A DNA stretch of 64,000 bases from positions 82,855,942 to 82,919,941 of the forward strand of contig OY970825.1 in assembly GCA_963853835.1 (NCBI GenBank), in the 5' to 3' direction. The notes under the pieces were generated by a model. The model worked only from the letters and a program-made list of their open reading frames with translations, did no database searches and had not been told where the DNA came from. This stretch comes from Calendula officinalis. Lineage: Eukaryota > Streptophyta > Magnoliopsida > Asterales > Asteraceae. Position 1 is the stretch's first letter; each line of letters begins with the position of its first letter. Shown one piece after another: positions 23,396 through 35,528 of this stretch. Position numbers and translations under genes: made by a program.

Positions 23396-23829
23396 TTTTT
23401 TTTCTTATTGCCGTTGTTAAGACTGAACGTTGGCGACCACGACCCCTCCAACGACTGCGTCCCCCATAACGTGACCATAACTGGACCCGTCACACCTCAA
23501 AATTTCGTTCGATTTGGTCATGCAGGGGTGGTCGCTTGTATATTATGCACGGTGGCTTGTACATTATGCATGATTAGTGGTATATGTATTAAACTATTAA
23601 TAAAATCAATTTTAGGTTTTGATCGTAAGTGTTTTTTTTTTTTTAACCATTGTGGGGGTGTGGTCATGTGTTTAGTCTAAAGAGAGATAGTTGATGTGAC
23701 GATGATATGACACCGATGACCAAATCTGTGTTTTTGGTCACCATTACATATAATCTAATTGACGTTTTTCATTTACTAAACCTCGAATTGTTAATCAACT
23801 AAATTCTTGGTTTTGGTAGTTAGCGGTGG

Positions 23830-24035
23830 ACCAATGATAATAATTTTGATTAAAATATAAGGTTGGTTTGGAGAGAAAAAGATAGTGACTGGATAGCTAG
23901 TAGCGGAGTCCTTAGTAATTATATTATTTTATTAAGTGAACCCATAATTTGAGAAATAAGAATTTTTTTGGGGAATAAAAATTTAGTGAAAAATGAGATT
24001 TTTTTTTTTGGAACAGAAGAAGTAATATTTAGTTT
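23830..24035. mobile_element. Degraded Stowaway-type MITE
   Basis: The run attaaaatataaggttggttt and what follows match the interior of the Stowaway element at 53844-54106, but the conserved ends have decayed and the TA duplications are gone. Confidence 0.6.
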
Positions 24036-24639
24036 CATATTTCTTTCTCGTACATTTTGAAACACCGATACCAAACAAAATTTGACTTTAATTGAGTGTC
24101 GGTTTATGTTTGGCTGGTTGGGACCTGATTAAGGTATGTTAAACATACCTTTAATTGAGTGTCGTTTTTCATTTGAAATAAAACATAATACTAACTAAAA
24201 TTGCAAGTCTTTCCTAGTGCCTTTTTTGAGTTTTTTCGTGTCAAAAGGATCCTGCAAAAAACAAAAGAATTACTCTCTAGAAATAAATACGTCTACATCT
24301 TCACGAGGAGTTATTGTCAAAATTCAAAAACGAACACACGTATCTTACTTTTAAAAAGTCAATATAAAAATACTTTTTAATAAACACATCCACACATGCC
24401 ATTGAAATTTAAAATCCATTACTTGTTTCGGTCACCAAACAAGAAGTATAATGAAATGAAATTTAGATTATAGTTTATGAATTGAACGGGTAAAATATTA
24501 ATTTTAAAAAGTAGAACAAAAATGTGAACCCTGACACGTGAAAGACACGTGGTAATGCTCCTTTGCTCCGTGAAATGAGTCAATTGGGCCCACTTCTTTT
24601 TTACCCAAAACCACGTCAGCAAATTCATTTCCTCGCCAC
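24036..24639. other. Upstream region of the diacylglycerol kinase gene
   Basis: AT-rich. A small hairpin (aaggtatgt..acatacctt) lies at 24133-24152. CACGTG-related words sit closer to the gene (gacacgtgaaagacacgtgg at 24533-24552 and gccacgtc at 24634), the core bound by bZIP/bHLH factors. Regulation by them is only a guess. Confidence 0.4.
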
Positions 24640-25946
24640 GTCTTAATCGGGAGATGATCTCCTCTCGCGCGCACACAAAATTGGAAGGGAATCTTGAATC
24701 TTCTTTTCCCCTACCAGAGAAATAAAATCGTAGAATATTTCGAAAAAATAAGAACAAAATCACATCTATACGTACACATATTTGTATGTATACATAGCTA
24801 AAAGGTGAACACAACACAGATCTACGAATCTGAATTAATCGAAGCATTTGTTACTTTTCCCCCTTTTTGCTGTTTGCGTGATTAGGGAGCCTTGTTTCCG
24901 TTTAGGGTTTTTCATCTCACTCGTACAATCGAGATCTTTTTCTGCGTGTTGGATCATTACAGCAATACTTGTGTAAGTAATCATCCTAACGTTTTATTAT
25001 CCGATTGTTTATAACTTTGATCGTTATTGTCTAAGTAATTTTTTAAAATTGCAGTTTCTTATTTTTTTTCCCCCTGTGTGTTTTGCGTTACTTTATGGTG
25101 GAAATTAGGGAAAAACACTTGGTAAATCGTAACTACTAGTGTATATTATATAGTTCAGTTATATAAAACCTAGAATTTTGTTCATGAAGTAGCATTTCTA
25201 TTGATTCGCTTATTGCTGAAAGAATTGGGAACATGTAATAGTTCATGTGTGGTGGTGTTCTTAATTCTAGACATAACACCTCTAGCTAGGGCAATTCCTG
25301 TTAGAAGTTTGCCTGCAATTTTCATGAGATCGATCATATTACTTGTTATTTTTGTTATATTGAAAATTTCATAGAACATTTTCAAGGTTTTACAATTTGT
25401 TAGGGGAGCAATTATTGAAAATATGTGAATACAAGAAGTAGATACTGTGAATATTAATATTCGGGAGTGCGTTTAATTTATTGATTCCTAACTTCATTCG
25501 TGCCATATTCGTTGAACACAAAACTGAGACATGGGCCTATGTACTCATGGGAAAATGGGGTTATTAGTTGTAGAAACTTATATGTTAGCATGTAGTGTTA
25601 TTATTTGCCATCTTTGTGTCACATGCTCAAAAAATTTATTTTCTATGTTAGTGTATTTATTGCTCTCAGATTTACTATCTTTCAATCCCATACTCACACA
25701 ATTTTATTTTATTTTGCAGGGGATATATTCTTGTTATTGAATCTTCTCTGAAAAGAGTCTAGGTTTATCTGCTCACATCTTAAGTTTTGAAGACAGATCG
25801 TGTTAGAGATTGCTGGATAACCCAAAAATGTTTTAAACTAATATTTATATGTTGGTTTCTCTAATGCATCGTGCATGATGTCATTCATTCAACAGCAACA
25901 TCATTTACATGAAGTGTGAAATGTGTAGTACCAGAAATTAGAGAAA
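24640..25946 (+). other. 5' leader exon and leader intron of the DGK gene
   Basis: A likely leader exon (about 24650-24972) ends at acttgt|gtaagt. The intron ends at attttgcag| (25719), and the second leader exon runs to the start codon at 25947. The leader contains several short upstream ATGs (for example 25852 and 25911), which could lower translation. Confidence 0.6.
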
Positions 25947-28900
25947 ATGGATGATTACAGACAACCCGAGATCTTGCCTCCAGCATGGATAAACAAAAAT
26001 CCATCTGAATTAGCAGAATCCCGTGTTTTCATCATCTCATGTTTTATTGCTGGAATTATCGGTATCCTAACAATCGTCTACACTGCTTTCCAATGGAGAA
26101 GAAACATAAGTTTAAGTTTAATGAAAGCAACTGCAAGAAAAAAGAAAGATCCAAAATCAAAAAACAAAGTCCCTTTAGCTGCTCACACATGGTATCTTGA
26201 ATCCGGATCGCGTAACAAAAGTTTAAATTGTTGTGTTTGTTTAAAATCAGTTTCATCATCTCAAACACTTGGACCAATGGCAGGATCAGATAGTTTTATA
26301 CATCGTTGTAAAATATGTGGTGCAGCTGCTCATTTAAGCTGTTCATCAAAAGCACATAGAGATTGTAAATGTGTGTCTATGATTGGTGCCACACGGGTCC
26401 TACATTTATGGTCTATTCGGTGGACCGAATCGGTTGACCAATTTGATGAAATTTCGTTTTGTAGTCATTGTGAAGAACCATGTAGTGCTTCTTTTCTTGG
26501 TGGTTCACCAATTTGGTCTTGTTTATGGTGTCAAAGATTGGTTCATGTTGATTGTCATAGTAGTTTTTACAGTGATACGGGTGATGTTTGTGATTTGGGC
26601 CCGTTTAGAAGACTGATTGTTTCACCACTTTGTGTGAAGGAATTGGGTCGGGCTTCTTCGGGTGGGATTTTGAGCTCTATAACTCATGGAGCTAATGAAA
26701 TTGCATCTTCGGTTCGGGCTAGTATTAGAAATCAAGGGAAAAAAACCAAAAAAGGAAATGAAATCCCTGAGGAAATTGCTCAAATTAGTAATGGGGCTAA
26801 TGGTAATTTAGCAAATGATGAAATGATTACAGAAAGCCCGAAAGATGCTAATTTAGAAAACGAGTCCCCAAATGGAGTACAGGAAAACTATAACGGGAAG
26901 GAGAACATGAATGTGAAGACAGAAGGTCAAAGTCAAAGTCAACATCAAGATGGTGATGTGGTCAACAAGTTAGGTAGAAAGCTGAGTTTTAACAGAAGTT
27001 TGTCAAATAGTAAAAGAGATGAGTCTTATATAGCAAGAATGAAGCAGAAATATGAGTTGACTGATTTGGGCCCTGATGCAAGACCTCTTTTGGTGTTTAT
27101 TAACAAGAAAAGTGGGGCCCAACGGGGTGATTCACTCAGGTTAAGGATGAATATCCTCTTGAACCCTGTTCAGGTTAGTGCATAATTAGGTGGTTTACAT
27201 TGAGCTCAAAATTAATATAAATATATTTTTATTAAAACTTAATCTTTTGGAATCTGTATTTAATTGTGCATTCGTAATAGCAAACTCATACAAAAAGTTC
27301 TGTTAGAAGCTAAGTTTAGTATGATTAATATATATTTAAAATAACACAATTTACTTTTCGTGAAAAAAGCAAAGACAGTTTTTGTGGAATGGGCAGGTCG
27401 GGTTATGGGTCAAAACGGGTACTTTTCTTTATGGAATAAAACGGGCTGAGTTGGGTCAACCCGAAACACTACATTTTCAAAATAAATAATCAATTTTTTT
27501 TTTTTATAAATTGCTTAGTCTGTGAAATATGATTGCATAAACTATATTTTTCTAATAATATTTTTGTTAATAATATGATTTAGTACTTTTATGCGTTATA
27601 AATATAATTTGGGTGCATTTTGACCCATTCAACATATTTACTTGCAAGACATATTTTAAATACACCCATTTGACCTGTAACTAACCAACTTCAACCTGTT
27701 GTTAAGTATTAGGGTCATAATGGTCACCTAAATCGACCTGTTCTGCCTCTTAACATTCATATTTATTTTTTTTCCTTAGATTTTTGAGTTGAGCTCATCA
27801 GAGGGACCAGAAGTCGGCCTTTATCTATTTAGAAAAGTAGCACATTTCAGAATTCTTGTATGTGGAGGAGATGGTACAGTTGGATGGGTATTAGACGCCA
27901 TTGAGAAACAAAACTTTGTATCTCCGCCACCTGTCGCTATTCTGCCAGCTGGCACTGGTAATGACCTGGCACGTGTTTTAGGGTGGGGTGGTGGTTTGGG
28001 ATCAGTTGAGAAAGAAGGAGGCCTTTGCACAATGCTGCAAGATATTGAACATGCTGCTATAAATATCCTTGATCGTTGGAAAGTTTCAATAACCAATCAG
28101 AAGGGAAACCAGCTTCGTGCCCCAAAATTTATGAATAATTACCTTGGTATGATGTAATTATAACTAATTATGTTATGATAATGGATGTTAATTAATACAT
28201 GTTACTGCAGGGGTAGGATGTGATGCAAAGGTTGCTCTAGAGATTCACAATTTGAGGGAGGAAAATCCAGAGAAATTTTATAACCAGGTTTGCATCATGC
28301 TTGCTAGTCTTCATAAATTACACTCGTAGTTTCATAAATTACATAATTGGTCCTTTAGGTTTGTGCCATTAATAGTTTTGTAAAAATCGGTCTAGGTGGT
28401 GCCTAGGCGGTAGTCGGCGGTCCGCCTTGTAATCGGTCCTAGTCGGTCAAAGTCAACGAAAGTCAAACTTAAAAAACTTAAAAAATCAATTTTAGGGTTT
28501 TTATTGACTAGTTTAGTTATTTTCTTATAGATTTAAGGTTTTTATTTTGAACATTATTAACCCTTTTGCATGGTTATTGACTAATTGATTATTTTGTTAG
28601 GATATTACTAATATTTATTTATATAAAATAAATTATTTTGTATTTTATTGACCGATTATTTTGTATTTTTCATGGTTCGAGTGATTTTTACAACCTTGGT
28701 GCCATATTACATATTTGGTTCTTTAATTTCATAAATTACATTGGTAGTCCTTATTTCTGAAACTATTGACACGTTTGGTCCTTTACCTAAACAGACCCTA
28801 ACTTTTCCCCGTCAAACAAACGGGTTCTTTTTCGGGTTTCAAATTGGTGGAAAGGGAAATGGACATATTTACCCCCTCGTGCATCACACGTGACGTGATC

Positions 28901-29605
28901 CTATTTGACGGGAAAAATAAACGCTTGTTTAGGACTTTAAGTAAAGGAGAGACGTGTCAATAGTTTCAGAAATAAGGACTACCTATGAAACTAAATGACC
29001 AAATATGTAATATGGCACAAACCTAAAGGACGAATTGCGTAATCTACTCTTAATATAACATGCAAGTTGGAATTGAAGAAGCAATTGGTCTTATTGATTG
29101 CAGTTTATGAATAAAGTACTGTATGCTAGAGAAGGAGCTAGAACAATTATGGACAGAACATTTGCAGATTACCCTTGGCAGGTAAAAGTGGAGGTAGATG
29201 GTGTTGATATTGAGGTCCCAGAGGATGCTGAGGGTGTTCTAGTTGGAAATATTGGCAGTTATATGGGCGGTGTAGACTTGTGGCAGAATGAAGATGATAA
29301 TATTGATAATTTTGATCCTCAATCTATGCACGATAAGATACTGGAAGTTGTTAGTATATCTGGGACCTGGCACCTCGGGAAGCTTCAGGTTTATAATTAA
29401 TAATTAATTAGTGTGTGATTTTTGGTTAATATAATAAAATCATTGTTTTTTGTTTAATGTGTGTCAGATAGGGCTTTCGCGTGCTCGAAGGCTTGCACAA
29501 GGACAGAAGATCAAGATTCAGCTGCTTGCTCCATTGCCTGTTCAAGTAGATGGTGAACCATGGATGCAGTCACCATGTACATTGACCATTTCACATCATG
29601 GCCAG

Positions 29606-29670
<65 letters not shown>

Positions 29671-29865
29671 ATAGTATGTATGTGCTGAAGTTTTGTTGGG
29701 TTTGGTGTTGAACAGGCTTTCATGCTGAAACGGTCAAGTGAGGAATCGCTTGGTCATGCAGCAGCTATAGTGGCTGATGTGTTGGCACATGCTGAAACAA
29801 ATCACGTCATAACTGCTACTCAGAAACGCCAACTTCTTCATGAAATGGCACTCAAATTATCATAA
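25947..29865 (+). CDS. DGK1: Diacylglycerol kinase, plant DGK1/2 type
   Basis: Six coding exons: 25947-27173, 27780-28146, 28211-28287, 29104-29388, 29468-29605 and 29716-29865. The total is 2,244 nt (747 aa), close to the 712-728 aa of Arabidopsis DGK1/2. The enzyme phosphorylates diacylglycerol to phosphatidic acid with ATP, after phospholipase C. Domains in order: a membrane segment (about residues 27-50, FIISCFIAGIIGILTIVY); two cysteine/histidine-rich C1-type domains (about 80-145, HTWYLESGSRN..CCVCLK; about 168-225, CSHCEEPCSASFLGG..HVDCH); an acidic, Asn-rich linker; the catalytic domain from about 383 (PLLVFINKKSGAQRGD) with the ATP-binding GGDGTVGWVLD at 438-448 and ILPAGTGNDLAR; then the accessory domain. 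All splice sites are GT..AG. Clusters II and III of plant DGKs lack the C1 domains and the membrane segment, so this is cluster I. DGK1 versus DGK2 cannot be settled here. Confidence 0.95.
27174..27779 (+). other. DGK intron 1 with GGGTCAA/TGACCC words
   Basis: AT-rich intron with several copies of gggtcaa or tgaccc (27395-27470 and 27622-27710), typical of degraded plant MITEs. No coding signal. Confidence 0.5.
28371..28698. mobile_element. hAT-like MITE in DGK intron 3
   Basis: The flanks gtgccatt (28363-28370) and gtgccata (28699-28706) look like an 8-bp target duplication with one change. The right end, read inward, is CAAGGTTGTAAAAATC; the left end is aatagTTTTGTAAAAATC, mutated at its tip. 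Near the left end are GC-rich words (gcggtagtcggcggtccgcc). Confidence 0.5.
28700..29045. repeat. Long foldback repeat in DGK intron 3
   Basis: The arm gccatattacatatttggt through cctttac (28701-28795) is nearly complementary to 28949-29025, with matching words such as agtccttatttctgaaac against gtttcagaaataaggact. The loop is about 150 bp. A further arm fragment at 28308-28370 implies that the hAT-like MITE inserted into this older element. Confidence 0.7.
29607..29668. repeat. (CT)n(AT)n microsatellite in DGK intron 5
   Basis: A run of CT dinucleotides followed directly by AT dinucleotides, starting just after the donor at 29606. Likely variable in length between individuals. Confidence 0.95.
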
Positions 29866-30447
29866 AATACTTGTGAGTTTCACTTTACTTCAGCAGTCTC
29901 TGGGTTTTAAAATCCCTTCTTGTGTCGTGTTTTTCTTTTCTTTCTTTAACGCTGTATACGAACCTTGAATTAAATATAAGAATGAAAAAAGTTTTTGTGT
30001 AAACTCTATGTACCAGTTAGTCAAATGGGTTAGATTTACTAAAAAAGAAACATGTCAAATGGGTCATGTACAGTGTATTATCGGATAGCTAAATATGTTC
30101 ACTTCCGACTCATTAGCTAATTTGCACAAGAGATAATTCAATGAAAATATCAAGACGAATTGTCCAAGAAAATGGTAAATTTGCTGTCATTCTTTTTCGC
30201 AACACATGTTAATTTAAGGGAAATGTTACGACAATCGTAACCACTTCTGCATTAAAAAAGGTTTCCCCTCATTCAAAATATTCAAGTTGATAATATATGT
30301 AATAATCTTTTAAAAGAAAGGACTGTCATCGGTAAAACTTAAAAGAAAAAAAACCAAACGTTCATACTTTATTCTTTGACACAAAATAAAAGGTTCAATT
30401 GAACATATAATGTTTCAACCACCATATATACTTATAAACTTAGCTTC
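29866..30447. other. DGK 3' region and intergenic DNA
   Basis: 3' untranslated sequence with AATAAA-like words (ttaaatataagaatgaaaaa near 29970). Nothing coding follows. Confidence 0.5.
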
Positions 30448-30475
30448 AAAGCCCGCTCGAATGCACGGGTATGCT
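30448..30475 (-). mobile_element. Helitron 3' terminal hairpin (minus strand)
   Basis: On the minus strand: CCCGTGCATTCGAGCGGG, a short hairpin, then ctttgaagCTAA, the CTRR-type end. It lies about 140 bp past the end of the helicase remnant and in the same direction, so the two probably belong to one truncated Helitron. The base after CTAA is G rather than T. Confidence 0.55.
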
Positions 30476-30612
30476 TCGAGAGGGATATAAGAAAATAACA
30501 AAATAGTGATACTGTTGTAATAACATAACAATTCATAATTGAAAATATTATTAGTTGGTACAATTTTGATACATGAATAAATGTTATAGAATATTTAGAG
30601 ACAAAATAAAAC

Positions 30613-30861
30613 TTATATGTAAACGATATTTATTGTTGAATTAATGTAATTATCATCTTTATCGCAACAAATAACTTTCAGTCCTTGCTTGCTCTTAACT
30701 CTTGAGACAGCGACATACAGTTGACCATGTGAGAATACTGGTTTTTGGAGAAACAAACCGACTTGCAACAATGTTTAACCTTGGCTTTTATTAATAGTCA
30801 TAGCAAAACAGACTTGAATAGGAAATTGTCTCCGGTTTGATTTGAAAGGCATCTTATTGTC
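30613..30861 (-). pseudogene. Helitron helicase (PIF1-like) C-terminal remnant
   Basis: Minus-strand translation gives RRQFPIQVCFAMTINKSQG, a stop, then TLLQVGLFLQKPVFSHGQLY, VAVSRVKSKQGLKVICCD and DDNYINSTINIVY. These are the last motifs of the PIF1/RecD-like helicase fused to the Helitron replicase (TINKSQGQTL and VALSRV). One internal TAA replaces the residue after KSQG. Everything upstream (Rep domain, Walker motifs) is missing, so it is a dead 3' fragment. Confidence 0.85.
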
Positions 30862-30869
30862 GGAAAGAC

Positions 30870-33047
30870 TAATATTATAAAGTCAACGTTATTTAAAATG
30901 TCAGTAATATTAAAACATTTAATATTTTAAATGTTAAATGTGGTAAAAATTTAATAACCTACTATTGAACTTGCAAATGCAATATTTTTAAATTTTCGAT
31001 GTTGATGTGTTTGATCCAGTTATAAAATTTAAGTTCCTAAATACCACTACTCTAGACTACCACATTCATAGGCAAGTATACCTAATCGTGGGTAATATAG
31101 GCTAGGTAAGTATTTCGGGTTATCGAATCCACAGGGAACAGTTTATGTAATCCAGTTAAAGCAAGTTAAAGAATTAATCAAGAAAAGAGTTTTGATCATG
31201 TTTTGATTTATATGAAATGTAATTAATATTCGAAATGACAAGGAACGCAATTTTGAACGTTTGAAATGAGATTTAAGGGATATTCACTATGTGTGGATTC
31301 ATCTAGTTCTAAGCAAGGTTATTAAGCACCGGTTAGTTTAATGTTCTAGAAGTCACGGTATTAGATTTCTCTCAATCCCATTTAATAAACTAATTACAAC
31401 TAATAGGAATTTCTTCTCTCAAAAGTTATAACTAATCACACTTCTACTTGTTGAAATTACCGTCTTGAATTAACTAAGACTTCTAACCTAGAATTTTCAT
31501 TACTAGGGTTGAACTTCTTGTTTAATCTAACTTATTGGGATCTTGTCTCTAATCCCTATTTCTAGTGAATTACCAACTAGGTCATAATGAAAAGTTGGGG
31601 AAGTAATCAATTAAACCAAGTGTTGTCAATACCTAATTAAATCAATTACCAACGATAAAGAAACGAAAATTCATAAATTAAACCAAAAAGAGTAATTAAA
31701 CATCAACAATTGTTTTGAACATAAACAAAACCCTAAAATTAAACCATACTTAATCCTAGAATCATCCAAACATAGCGAATATAAAGATTACTAGCACATA
31801 GACATGCTAGAAATCAACAAACAAGAGTTAAAGAGTAGAAATACAACCATTAAATTAATCCAAAATGTTAGAGAATCAATAATTGCTATAATCTTGAAGG
31901 TTTTCTTGATGAAATGCTCCAAAATTCGTCCACACTAACTACCCAAAAACCTACAAGTTCAAAAGATAACTGATTTGTTGGGCTTGATCTAAGATTTAAA
32001 CATCCTCCGGACGCAAAGTTAGCGATCGTGAACAAAGTTCACGACGCGAACTTTGATTTAAACTCCCGATCGTTATCTCGAGTTGGCGATCGTTAAAACA
32101 CTACAGAGATTTTGGTGACTGATTGTGAATAGTTCACGATCGGGAACTTTTTCAGTCTTCAAAACTTGTATTTTTCTTCATCTTATGACCCGTTTTTTGA
32201 TATCTTTTCCGCTATTTCACCTAAAATGTAAAATACACACATAATTGAGTAATATCACATGCATTTGCTTCTAAAACGTACTCAAAATGAACGATATTGA
32301 CGGGTTTGAACGTGTCTAAAAACGTCAATATCAGATGTGGTAAACAAACATCCCCGAAAAAAGTAAAAACATTCAAATAAAAAAATCTTAAAAAAAATCT
32401 AAAAATAGGAATAACTTACATCAGGGATATTTACTATTTTTACTGATTTTTTTTGTTTTTTTTTATCCCTTCATATTAAATGGGTCGATAAGGATAACAG
32501 TGAAAAAAATTACTAAAAATAGTAGTACTAATTCATATCAGAAATTTTATATATTTTTAGTGTTTTTTTTAAAATTTTTAGTTTTATAAACATTTTGAAA
32601 AACAGTTTTTAGGGTCAAACAGTTTACTTTCGAATTCAAACAGTATCAACACCTGTTTTCGCGACTTAATCAGTAAAATATAATATCCTGTTATTATATT
32701 TTGACTACTAAAATTTTTAAACAGAATGGCTGATACTGTTTTTATTCAAATTGGTTGATATTGTTTAACAAATTTGAAAGAAGGAAAACAGTTTTTGAAA
32801 AAGATTATAGAACTTAATAAAACAGTATCAAAACAAAGTGTTCAACCATTCCCACATAATAAAAAGATGTTTAATAAAAAGATTATAGAATTGTACAGAA
32901 CATGTAGTAAAAATGATGTTTAATAAAAAGATTCAACCATTCCCACATAATAAAACAGTATCAAAACAAAGTGTTGATAATAATGAAAAATTAATATAAT
33001 TCGAGATAAAATTGTTTGTATAATATAATACAGTTCTGGTTACAATG
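30870..33047. other. Transposon-derived noncoding DNA
   Basis: 30985-32335 holds a ~1.3-kb block with tacctaatcgtgg, ttatcgaatccacagggaac and, at its end, gaacgtgtctaaaaacgt. This style of block recurs in many plant genomes as unclassified repeat DNA. It has no open frame. Around 32815-32975 the words aacagtatcaaaacaaagtg, ttcaaccattcccacataat and gatgtttaataaaaagatt each occur twice in a different order, a local shuffled duplication. Confidence 0.45.
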
Positions 33048-33055
33048 CACATAAT

Positions 33056-34080
33056 CAGGGCCGGTCCATTGGTTTTGCATGCCCGGGGCGAAAGTGATCC
33101 AAATATGCCCCTTAAACCGTACAATACACAAAATATATACCTGCTAAAATTATAAAACAAGAAAATAATGTCGAATAGAACAAGAAAATAATCCTTTCTA
33201 TATGCTTCTTAGGAAGATTGTTGTTCTCTTTCCGTATTATGAATCTCAACGTACTGTTTTTCCTAGGACAAATACGTCTTATAGCCAAGTAAAACACATT
33301 TTCCCTATATTTATCAAAATAATTAAGCAATCCCTCAACTGAATGGAAAAACAAGCACCGGTCATGTATATGTTTGACAAAAACATACATATGTAATTTG
33401 TTAATTTGACCATCAATTCTTATAAAATGTATGTATGTTCTATTATTTCAAATCAACATGTATATTAAATATATATACATTAAACATCAAAGCTAAAAAT
33501 CCAGTTATATGAAACTAAGTGTTTACAAACTATGTATACATCAACATACACAGAATGACAGAAACAACATATATATTGAACTGCTTAAACATTCAAAATA
33601 AAAAGTCCAATTAAAATAAATTGCAACCTGCACTTGGATTATGTATGGACTATGAACCCTAATAAATTGGTTTGAAACAAGAAATTATAAGTAAAATTAA
33701 CTAAAATAAACATGAAAAGGAGCAAGTGAGAAACAAAGTTAAAATATGAATATACCTCTCAAAAATCGAATTTCACGGTTGTAGAAAACGAAGTTCAGCA
33801 TGAAAAAAGAGAATGTGAGAAACAAAATTAAAATGTGAATATATTTTGCATTCCAGAGAATCAATTTGAGGTGCTAGAAAAAATTGAAGAGTCGCATAGG
33901 GTGAATTTTAATTGTCAATATCAATGTACCGATTTTCAATGTGGCGTGCCTCTTCTTTCAGTAATCTATCACTAAACCCAGTCCACCATTTATTGAATAT
34001 ATATACTAACATTTTGTTGCCCCTAAGAATATGTTTCCCTGGGCCGTCGCCCAGCTCGCCCGCCCCTTGGGCCGGGCCTG
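33056..34080. mobile_element. Non-autonomous hAT element, 1,025 bp
   Basis: The left end is CAGGGCCGGTCC and the right end is GGGCCGGGCCTG, imperfect inverted repeats with the CAGGG-type tip common in hAT elements. Both sides are flanked by the same 8 bp, cacataat (33048-33055 and 34081-34088), the hAT target-duplication length. No transposase frame is found; the inside is AT-rich with only short frames. Confidence 0.85.
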
Positions 34081-34088
34081 CACATAAT

Positions 34089-35528
34089 GCTGGTTTACAA
34101 TACCTGTCTGTTTGGCATAGTACCGTGTGAATGAATGCCTATTATGAAATAATAAAAATTTATAATAAAAACAGAATGTGATGAAGTAAAACAGAATTAT
34201 AATGTGATGCAGGATTATAACAATCAGATGAAGAGTTACCTTTACTAGGAATAAATATTACAGTATAAACTTTCCCAATATGATGTTTTCCTCTGCAATA
34301 TACGCTCACATGTAATCTCCCATGTATACTATCAGATAACTATCAAGTATCGACCGAAATATTAGCATTGAGCCTTGGGCCTTAAGCCCCCATGGCAAGT
34401 GCAAGAAGCTTAGTGCCAGTGTCCGGGTCGATCGGTTGAAGTGATCGGGTCAAAAGTATCCGGGTTGAAATAAGGAATTTCCTATTAATGACTTAAATCT
34501 CTTATTTATTGACTGTAATATGTAGCTTGATAAACTGAGACAAATTCCTCCCAAACATCAATAGCATTTGTCTTGAAACAACAATGGAGCCCAACTCTTA
34601 CAATTTCGAAGGTTAGCATTTCTAATGTAATGGCAACACATATGGTTAATCTATATTAATAGTTGGTTTTTTGGAACTTGGTTATTAGGTTTTGTTGTTG
34701 ATATGCTCCCTGTTGATGACTGACCCAAACACAAACCACCCACTTGTGTCTGAGATGACAACTACACTAATTCAACGGAAAACGTCCTATACAAAGACAC
34801 CTTTATAATAATAGTTGATTATATGATTTCATACCTTTTTCCCCGTAGTTATGTAATTTATATCTCGAAGCCCATCCAGGCGGGCTTTGAATCGACGAAG
34901 ATTGTCAATCGAGCGGACATAAATCTGTTTATGGAGTAGAATCAGAATCAAAATAGAACTCGATTCTGGAGGCGTCAGAAATGTTAATTCCGAAGAGTAT
35001 AGAGTTCATTCAAATAAGAAAAACCGATTTGATTAAAAATGACGTAAGACATAAACTATGAAGACGATGATAATGCCGTCAACCACAGTAGGTCTGATCA
35101 TTTTGAATTTTTCTACAATCGGAATCAGAATGGGTAAATATGGAGATGAATTACCGGTAATGGCTTTTTTATGTTGTTCAACTTAAAAGAGGTTTTAATG
35201 GAAGGGGTAATGCTGGTAAAGGAGAGAAGGGTGTAATTGTCTTTTTCTATAAATTGTTCTATGTTTCTAAAACTTGCATCATTACCCAATTGAAAAAGAT
35301 TCCCCGTATCTTGCTTATATATTACCAGATTTCCTTGTATATCATTCCATTTTTTCGTAATTTCACGTTGTATAAATACATTGTCCATGCCGCCTTTTTT
35401 CCTCACTTCATTCCCCGTTTTCTGTTTTCTCAAATCGCAAGTTTTTCAACTGAATTGAGGGTTCTTTATTTTTTCAATTTCCTTTTTTTCATTCTCATTC
35501 ATTCAAGGTTTTGAAGTAAAACTAAATC
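34089..35528. other. Intergenic and upstream region, no gene seen
   Basis: AT-rich. Leader-like pyrimidine-rich sequence around 35385-35520 directly precedes the TRF-like reading frame. A telltale transposon word pair was not found. Confidence 0.4.
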
